This document shows positions 1-4,135 of a DNA stretch of 6,192 nt, piece by piece. The position numbers and the translations under genes are program-made. The number at the start of each line of letters is the position of its first letter. Position 1 is the stretch's first letter. The notes beneath the pieces were generated by a model, which ran no database searches, was not told the DNA's origin, and was given only the letters and a program-made list of their open reading frames with translations. This DNA is from Spirochaetia bacterium (GTDB lineage Bacteria; Spirochaetota; Spirochaetia; DTKZ01): assembly GCA_031270615.1 (NCBI GenBank), contig JAISXE010000294.1, forward strand, positions 1 through 6,192. The letters are read 5' to 3'.

Positions 1-1
1 G

Positions 2-3000
2 GTAGCCTTTAACATGAATGTCAGTTATTCCGATGCGGAAATGCTTGTAAGCGGGAACCCCACAAGCGGCTGGATTGTCGCCGTGAAAAGCGATCCGCCC
101 GAAACGAACAATGCTGTTACCGAAAGCGTTCCCGACAGTACCGACCACTGGCAGTTCGACAGGCCGGCAATAGACGCGATTGCCCTGGTGTACGACAATT
201 TGATAAAAATAAAATTTACGATGACGATTGAAAATTCGGCGGATGAAGTTTATACGGCTATAACGCAAGCAGTTGATGCCCTTATGAATCCTGTTCCGGT
301 GGCTGATCTTCTGACAACCCATAATGACGGTTCGACCTCAATAGTAAGCGGGCAATCCCAGCGGCTTTTCCTTGATGTTTTTATTGAAGCGCCTCCCGGC
401 CACCCCGACGCATCGGTGTCCTTTCCGGGGAACCTGATACGGCCCTCAAGCCTTTCTTCCGACCCCGCCTTGATCTCCCCCATCGATTACCGGGACACGG
501 ACACCTTTTACCTGCTTACCGCGGTGCATGGCTCGCCCACGCCCATTCCTCCCGCGCTTACGGGCTCCACGCCTGCGCACCCCAGAGGCGGCGGCTACCA
601 GCCCCACACCTGGAGGACCGATTCGGTAGGCGGCGATACCGTGGCGAGTCAACAGACAGGAGGCAGCCCCAAAGAGTTCAGCACCGACAGCAAAGGCCAT
701 AATGACAAAACAGTCGGCTATGCCGCAGACCCCGGCACCGGAAAGCCTGCAAACCCGTCCATCGGCGGCGTTGCTTACTTCGGCACCACGATACCGAATA
801 TTTCCATGCCCAAGGGCCGCCTGTCGTCGGCCCAGGGAGGAACCCTGACGCAGCCCTACGGATACCTCGGCTATGAGCCCTACGACCAGGCAGCCGACAA
901 CATGGCCCCCGTCCTGCACACCGTCAAGGTGGGCCGGGCCTCGCACGCCAAGCCAGCCGCCACGCTTTATGACGCCCACAACTTCTTTGAGCTGCGCTAT
1001 TCCGAGCCGGTGGATGCGGGAAGCCTGTCGGTCCCCATCGCCAACGCGCAGTCCCAGGCGTCTTTCGCCTCAGCCTCAGAGTACGGCGGGGGGATTTCCG
1101 CCTCGGGAACCACGGCAAACGTGGCCGGCTATTTTTCCTACACCGGCCATCCACTGCAGTTCTACGACTTTAACTCCACAAGCCCCTCGGTAAAAACGCT
1201 GGCGCCGGACAAAAGCAGCCCTGCCCATGACTCCCTCTACCGGCTGGACGACTGGCGGCTCAGGGTCTTCCTGTCGGGTTATTTCGACGCCGGCCGCTGG
1301 CCCGGCTGGCATCTGGGAATCCCCGAACCCGTAACCACCCCGCCTCCCCCCACTGACGCGAATGCGACTCCGGCGCTCTCGCCAAGCCCCCTTAACGTGG
1401 CGGAAAACACGAATATCAAAGACAGGGCAGCGAACCCCTTGAACCCCTATGTCGTTTCCGGTTTGAGCACCCTGGGCACGAACCGTTTTGAGCCTTTCAA
1501 TACCGGCACCGACACGCTTTTCCCCCCGCCTGTAACGCCTGTGGATGAAACACTCTTCACCTCCCGCTGGGACGTTGACCCCCCCGCCTTCTCCTTTACG
1601 GAACTTCCCGATGACGCCACCACCCCGGTCACGCCCGGAACGCACAGCGCGGAATGTGAAATCATCCCCGTCAGCCTGGACGGCGGGCTTACCGTGGCAA
1701 AACTCGACTTCTTTATCCAGGACAACTCCCGCGAAAACGACTTTGCCACCGCGAACAATGTCCCCCTGGCTGCCGGCATCTATGAATGGGAACCCTTTGC
1801 CGGAGGCGCCCAGGAACACCCTGACAACAGAACCACCCCCCGGGGCGTGCGCGACACAACCCTGTCAAGCGGCCCCAACCCCCTGGAAGCCTTCAAAGTC
1901 GGCGTTGCCTCCAGCTCCTCGCGGATATCCGCCTACAACAACAGTTTTGAATCGCTGGTAACGCACAGGTATTTTCTGCAAGGCCTGGCCTACAGCCCGA
2001 ATCCCACCGGGGACGATCCGTATTTCTCGCTTCGCCTCAACGCCAACCCCTGGAATCCGAACGACGCCTTTGTGCTGGACTACGACCACACCCAGGCCCA
2101 CATAACGGACCTGGCGGGGAACCTGCTCCCCTCCGCCGGCCTTGCCGCCTCCCTGCCCCTGCCGGCTGTTGACCAAGTCTCGCCGAGGGTGCAAATATCG
2201 CTCGCGCCCGTGGGCGAAAACAAACTGTACATCCAGTTCAGCGAGGGCCTGTACCACAATTTCGGCAACCTGCGGGCGCCCCTGGCCGCCTCGGATTTTA
2301 TCCTGACGGGCGCCAGCGTCGGCATCGACACCTCCGTGCCGCTCAAGGTGCTGCAAGTCTCAAGAACGGCCAGCCCCATCCCCGGCGTGGTAAAAGGCGT
2401 CCTATCCCTCACCGGCCGCCTGACGGAGAAGGACGTGTTGAGCGCGCAAATCAATTTCGATCCCCTGGTCTGCGACTACCGGGGCAACCCCTTTGAAGCG
2501 CCCGGCCAGCACGCCATCAGCGACATCGCCCTCGGACTGGTTGACCCCCTGTGGGCCTCCGACGGCTACAGGTTCGACAGCCGCCAGGACCTTGGCGACA
2601 GCGTAAGCACCCTGAAAACGCCCGAGGACTTCACCGGCAAAGGCCGCCTGCACCCCTCGGATGTCATCATGGAAGCCCGAATCAAAGCGCCGTTCATAAG
2701 CTCCCCCTTTGTTTTTAACCCCGACACCGCGCCCCTCACCCTCTACTACGACGCCGATCCGAAAGCCTACCTCGGCACGGACGAAGTGTTTTCCAAAATG
2801 TGGCTGCCCCTTGGCATCGAAGGAATCGTGAACGCCGCGAACACCCAAGCGCGCAGCACGGGCGCCTATGCCGAAAACGGCAACCTGCGGGACTTCCTTC
2901 TCCCCGAAGCCGACCCCGAAAATACCGGCGGCAACCAAATGGAATTCCTGTACATGCTGGAAGCCCCCGATCCAATCAACCCCGGCGCCGTCCGCCTCAT

Positions 3001-3406
3001 ACCCGCGGCGCGCTACGAACGCCAGCGGGATTATGACGAAACCGCCACCGACCCCCTCAACACGCGCCCCCCCTTCACGGTCCTCCCCTGGAGCTACCAG
3101 GTAACCGCCCCCATCGTCCAGCGCGGCGGGGTAAGCATCTACAACAACGTAATCAACCCGGGCCGGGGCGACAAAGCGCTCCTGACCTACACGCTGAACA
3201 GGGGCGGCATGGTCAGCGTCAACATCTTCTCCCTGGACGGCAGCCTCGTCCGCGCCCTGCACAGAGGAACCCAAGCCGCAGGCACCTATAACTTCTACTG
3301 GGACGGCAAAAACATGGGCGGCCGCCCCGTGGCCCGTGGCATCTACTTCGTCCGCGTCGTAGGCCCGAACATGGACCAAATCCGCAAAGTCATGGTGGTC
3401 AAATAA
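2..3406 (+). CDS. Large surface/secreted protein with SbsA-like Ig modules and FlgD-like C-terminal domain (5' partial)
   Basis: The frame is open to the left edge (V-A-F-N precede the first Met at base 14), so that Met is probably internal and the true start and any signal peptide lie upstream. It ends at TAA 3404-3406. Residues below count from the base-14 Met (1130 aa). Two regions resemble SbsA/Big_5-type Ig modules. One opens near 296 (MAPVLHTVKVG, then ELRYSEPVD near 329) and seems to close at ITDLAGN (about 699), with some 300 extra residues between. The second opens at VSPRV (about 720), continues through LYIQFSEG, and closes at CDYRGNP (about 820). A Pro-rich linker lies near 438-450. 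Residues 1038-1130 match a FlgD-type Ig-like domain: INPGRGD, LTYTLNRGGMVSVNIF, YWDGKN, GIYFVRV, and a terminal RKVMVVK. Only two cysteines were seen, as is common in exported proteins. The likely role is a structural, adhesive or ligand-binding protein at the cell surface. No catalytic motif was recognised and the substrate is unknown. GC rises sharply after about base 360. Confidence 0.85.
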   Translation, partial: VAFNMNVSYSDAEMLVSGNPTSGWIVAVKSDPPETNNAVTESVPDSTDHWQFDRPAIDAIALVYDNLIKIKFTMTIENSADEVYTAITQAVDALMNPVPVADLLTTHNDGSTSIVSGQSQRLFLDVFIEAPPGHPDASVSFPGNLIRPSSLSSDPALISPIDYRDTDTFYLLTAVHGSPTPIPPALTGSTPAHPRGGGYQPHTWRTDSVGGDTVASQQTGGSPKEFSTDSKGHNDKTVGYAADPGTGKPANPSIGGVAYFGTTIPNISMPKGRLSSAQGGTLTQPYGYLGYEPYDQAADNMAPVLHTVKVGRASHAKPAATLYDAHNFFELRYSEPVDAGSLSVPIANAQSQASFASASEYGGGISASGTTANVAGYFSYTGHPLQFYDFNSTSPSVKTLAPDKSSPAHDSLYRLDDWRLRVFLSGYFDAGRWPGWHLGIPEPVTTPPPPTDANATPALSPSPLNVAENTNIKDRAANPLNPYVVSGLSTLGTNRFEPFNTGTDTLFPPPVTPVDETLFTSRWDVDPPAFSFTELPDDATTPVTPGTHSAECEIIPVSLDGGLTVAKLDFFIQDNSRENDFATANNVPLAAGIYEWEPFAGGAQEHPDNRTTPRGVRDTTLSSGPNPLEAFKVGVASSSSRISAYNNSFESLVTHRYFLQGLAYSPNPTGDDPYFSLRLNANPWNPNDAFVLDYDHTQAHITDLAGNLLPSAGLAASLPLPAVDQVSPRVQISLAPVGENKLYIQFSEGLYHNFGNLRAPLAASDFILTGASVGIDTSVPLKVLQVSRTASPIPGVVKGVLSLTGRLTEKDVLSAQINFDPLVCDYRGNPFEAPGQHAISDIALGLVDPLWASDGYRFDSRQDLGDSVSTLKTPEDFTGKGRLHPSDVIMEARIKAPFISSPFVFNPDTAPLTLYYDADPKAYLGTDEVFSKMWLPLGIEGIVNAANTQARSTGAYAENGNLRDFLLPEADPENTGGNQMEFLYMLEAPDPINPGAVRLIPAARYERQRDYDETATDPLNTRPPFTVLPWSYQVTAPIVQRGGVSIYNNVINPGRGDKALLTYTLNRGGMVSVNIFSLDGSLVRALHRGTQAAGTYNFYWDGKNMGGRPVARGIYFVRVVGPNMDQIRKVMVVK

Positions 3407-3419
3407 AAACAAGTTCCTT

Positions 3420-3450
3420 GCGCCTAACCAGGAATTTTAGCGCGTTTTTT
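3420..3450 (+). terminator. Probable Rho-independent terminator of the surface-protein gene
   Basis: The hairpin starts 13 bases after the stop codon. Arm GCGC-c-TAA (3420-3427, one bulged C) pairs with TTAGCGC (3437-3443) across a 9-base loop. One G and then six T follow (3445-3450). Orientation and spacing fit termination of the + gene. The stem is only 7 bp with a bulge, and the T-run also forms the outer arm of the next hairpin, so this is a moderate call. Confidence 0.45.
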
Positions 3451-3471
3451 GCCGGGCAGCCCGGCAAAAAA
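3445..3471. repeat. Perfect inverted repeat with T-run/A-run flanks (left end hairpin)
   Basis: T6 (3445-3450), arm GCCGGG (3451-3456), loop CAG, arm CCCGGC (3460-3465), A6 (3466-3471). The T-run and A-run extend the pairing to 12 bp. The order T-stem-A is the reverse of a normal intrinsic terminator (A-stem-T), so on either strand the hairpin itself is not followed by a T-run. The same design recurs at 4061-4084. Confidence 0.8.
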
Positions 3472-3483
3472 CCGGGCTTTCCG
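3467..3483 (-). repeat. Left copy of a 17-bp inverted end motif
   Basis: Read on the - strand this is CGGAAAGCCCG, then G, then T5. The + strand at 4049-4065 reads CGGAAAGCCCG, then A, then T5. That gives 16 of 17 matches in inverted orientation about 570 bp apart. GGAG precedes both copies, directly at the right one and after an extra TCC at the left one. Each motif points outward and is followed by a T-stem-A hairpin, so the two ends of the spacer share a multi-part architecture. Confidence 0.65.
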
Positions 3484-3511
3484 GGACTCCGCTATCGCTC
3501 CGGCCCCGGCC

Positions 3512-3534
3512 AAAAAAACGCGCGCTGGCGCGCG
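3512..3534 (-). terminator. Minus-strand intrinsic terminator
   Basis: On the - strand a CGCGCG arm, a CCAG loop and a second CGCGCG arm (3519-3534 on +) are followed directly by seven T (complement of A7 at 3512-3518). This is a compact, stable GC hairpin plus U-run, the classic terminator layout. It would stop transcripts arriving from the U32 gene, whose stop is about 600 bp away, or from an RNA made within the spacer. It could also protect the convergent surface gene from antisense reading. Confidence 0.6.
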
Positions 3535-3540
3535 CCTTCA

Positions 3541-3558
3541 GCAAGGGCCTTGCGGCCC
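3541..3558. repeat. Two mutually exclusive short hairpins
   Basis: GCAAGG (3541-3546) and CCTTGC (3548-3553) form an odd palindrome centred on one G. The overlapping arms GGGCC (3545-3549) and GGCCC (3554-3558) form a 5-bp stem with loop TTGC. The two pairings compete. Confidence 0.5.
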
Positions 3559-3591
3559 GGCGCAGGCGAACCCGTATTGCTGCCTGCCCAG

Positions 3592-3615
3592 GCGGGCCGT
3601 CTGTAGACGGCCCGC
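3592..3615. repeat. 24-bp perfect palindrome (10-bp stem, TGTA loop)
   Basis: Arm GCGGGCCGTC (3592-3601) and arm GACGGCCCGC (3606-3615) flank TGTA, whose outer T and A can also pair. It is the longest mismatch-free GC-rich stem in the spacer. No T-run follows on either strand, so it is not a simple terminator. Confidence 0.8.
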
Positions 3616-3620
3616 GCGCC

Positions 3621-3634
3621 GCCACGGCCGTGGC
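3621..3634. repeat. 14-bp perfect palindrome without loop
   Basis: GCCACGG followed directly by CCGTGGC gives a continuous two-fold symmetric site, 5 bp from the 3592-3615 palindrome. Lacking a loop, it fits a dimeric protein site or a recombination remnant better than an RNA hairpin. Confidence 0.7.
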
Positions 3635-3797
3635 TGCTTCGCATCCCTGCAATCCCTCGCGCCCCACGGGCTTTCATGGATGCACAACCCGCCTTGCGCA
3701 GCAGAATAAGAGAAACCACAGACCTCACTGGCCACACCTTGTTTAGAAACCCCGGTTTTTTGTCCGTCTTGCCGGCCGCGGCTCAGAACCAACAAAC

Positions 3798-3824
3798 GCG
3801 GGAATCGCCAAAGGCGGTTCCCGC
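3798..3824 (+). repeat. 12-bp stem-loop with AAA loop
   Basis: Arm GCGGGAATCGCC (3798-3809), loop AAA, arm GGCGGTTCCCGC (3813-3824). Pairing is complete if one G-U wobble is allowed. The wobble exists only in RNA copied in the + direction. In a minus-strand RNA the same position is an A-C mismatch, a slight hint that, if transcribed, the + direction is the structured one. Confidence 0.65.
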
Positions 3825-3931
3825 CCGCACACAGGCGGACGCGATTTTGCCGGGGCTGGTCACGATTTTCTTTAAGGCCGTACAAGCAGGCCGTGGGCGA
3901 AGCCCCGTGTTGGTAGCGCAAAACGGTCTGC

Positions 3932-3997
3932 CGCCCATGCGCCAGGGGCTGGTCGCAATTTTGCAAAGCAAAATTGCTGCTCGCCCATGCGCCAGGG
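3932..3997 (+). repeat. Direct repeat pair of 16 bp, 50-bp spacing
   Basis: CGCCCATGCGCCAGGG occurs exactly at 3932-3947 and at 3982-3997. The 3955-3977 hairpin sits between the copies. A related unit appears earlier: GGGGCTGGTC at 3852-3861 recurs at 3945-3954, each followed within a few bases by a similar ATTTT segment (17 of 21 matches for 3850-3870 against 3943-3963). The region appears built by partial tandem duplication. Confidence 0.7.
3955..3977. repeat. Perfect 10-bp stem-loop with AAA loop
   Basis: GCAATTTTGC (3955-3964), AAA, GCAAAATTGC (3968-3977). The stem is AT-rich inside GC-rich surroundings and shares its AAA loop with the 3798-3824 hairpin. No T-run follows on either strand. 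Confidence 0.75.
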
Positions 3998-4036
3998 ATT
4001 GAAGCGGAAATCCCGCAAGCCTGCCGCAGGCAGGCT
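3995..4036. repeat. Two adjacent stem-loops
   Basis: First: GGGATT (3995-4000) pairs with AATCCC (4009-4014) over an 8-base loop. Second: AGCCTGCC (4018-4025) pairs perfectly with GGCAGGCT (4029-4036) over loop GCA. Only three bases separate them, giving a tandem hairpin array that leads into the right end module. Confidence 0.65.
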
Positions 4037-4059
4037 GAGGAATTGGAGCGGAAAGCCCG
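3998..4059 (+). repeat. 18-bp imperfect direct repeats
   Basis: ATTGAAGCGGAAATCCCG (3998-4015) and ATTGGAGCGGAAAGCCCG (4042-4059) match at 16 of 18 positions. A third, more degenerate version may lie near 4101-4114. The second copy contains the right inverted end motif, so that motif may have arisen by duplication of this unit. Confidence 0.55.
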
Positions 4060-4065
4060 ATTTTT
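4049..4065 (+). repeat. Right copy of the 17-bp inverted end motif
   Basis: CGGAAAGCCCGATTTTT on the + strand, the inverted partner of 3467-3483 (16 of 17). It leads straight into the 4061-4084 hairpin, just as the left copy leads into the 3445-3471 hairpin. Confidence 0.65.
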
Positions 4066-4084
4066 GGCGCGGAAGCGCCAAAAA
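4061..4084. repeat. Perfect 10-bp stem-loop with T-run/A-run flanks (right end hairpin)
   Basis: TTTTTGGCGC (4061-4070), loop GGAA, GCGCCAAAAA (4075-4084), followed by the self-complementary GGCGCC (4085-4090). The T-stem-A order mirrors 3445-3471. GGAA is a GNRA-type tetraloop if read as + strand RNA. On the - strand, GCGCC-T5-GGCGC (4070-4060s into 4089) offers a competing pairing. It is about 50 bp beyond the U32 stop but is not followed by a U-run, so it is not called a terminator. Confidence 0.7.
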
Positions 4085-4135
4085 GGCGCCCAAATTCCGA
4101 ATCGGAGTGAAATCATAAATGGGTTGGGAAAGGCT

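Larger units (their letters stand above)
3407..4135. other. Hairpin-rich intergenic spacer between convergent genes, candidate dispersed element
   Basis: This 729-bp stretch separates two convergent genes and contains at least ten inverted repeats, two sets of direct repeats and a pair of inverted end modules. Several frames stay open for long distances on both strands. Their translations are Arg/Pro/Ala-rich, shift through palindromes and show no recognisable domain, so I do not call a gene here. No tRNA, CRISPR array, transposase fragment or convincing promoter was seen. The density of palindromes suggests a composite REP-like element, a non-autonomous mobile element or a structured RNA. 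Which of these it is cannot be settled from one copy. Individual structures are listed separately. Confidence 0.6.

Noticed and set aside
14..16. ATG at base 14 as the start of the surface protein
   Set aside because: The frame stays open to the window edge, no Shine-Dalgarno sequence precedes it and no signal peptide follows it, so it is probably an internal Met.
446..1819. Minus-strand frames opposite the surface-protein gene
   Set aside because: Shadow frames produced by high GC at third positions; the + frame has domain-like content throughout.
3747..3761. AAACC-CC-GGTTT followed by more T as a + strand terminator
   Set aside because: The stem is only 4-5 bp with a 2-4 base loop and no + strand gene precedes it closely; too weak to call.
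3418..4002. Short + strand frames in the spacer (3418-3606, 3449-3709, 3676-4002)
   Set aside because: They overlap one another and hairpin stems, lack recognisable motifs and look like over-predicted peptides from a repeat element.
3932..4060. Possible CRISPR array, because GATTGAAGC-like repeats recur
   Set aside because: The repeats are few, of differing length and spacing (44 and 50 bp), partly degenerate, and the intervening sequences are themselves hairpins rather than unique spacers. No cas gene is present.
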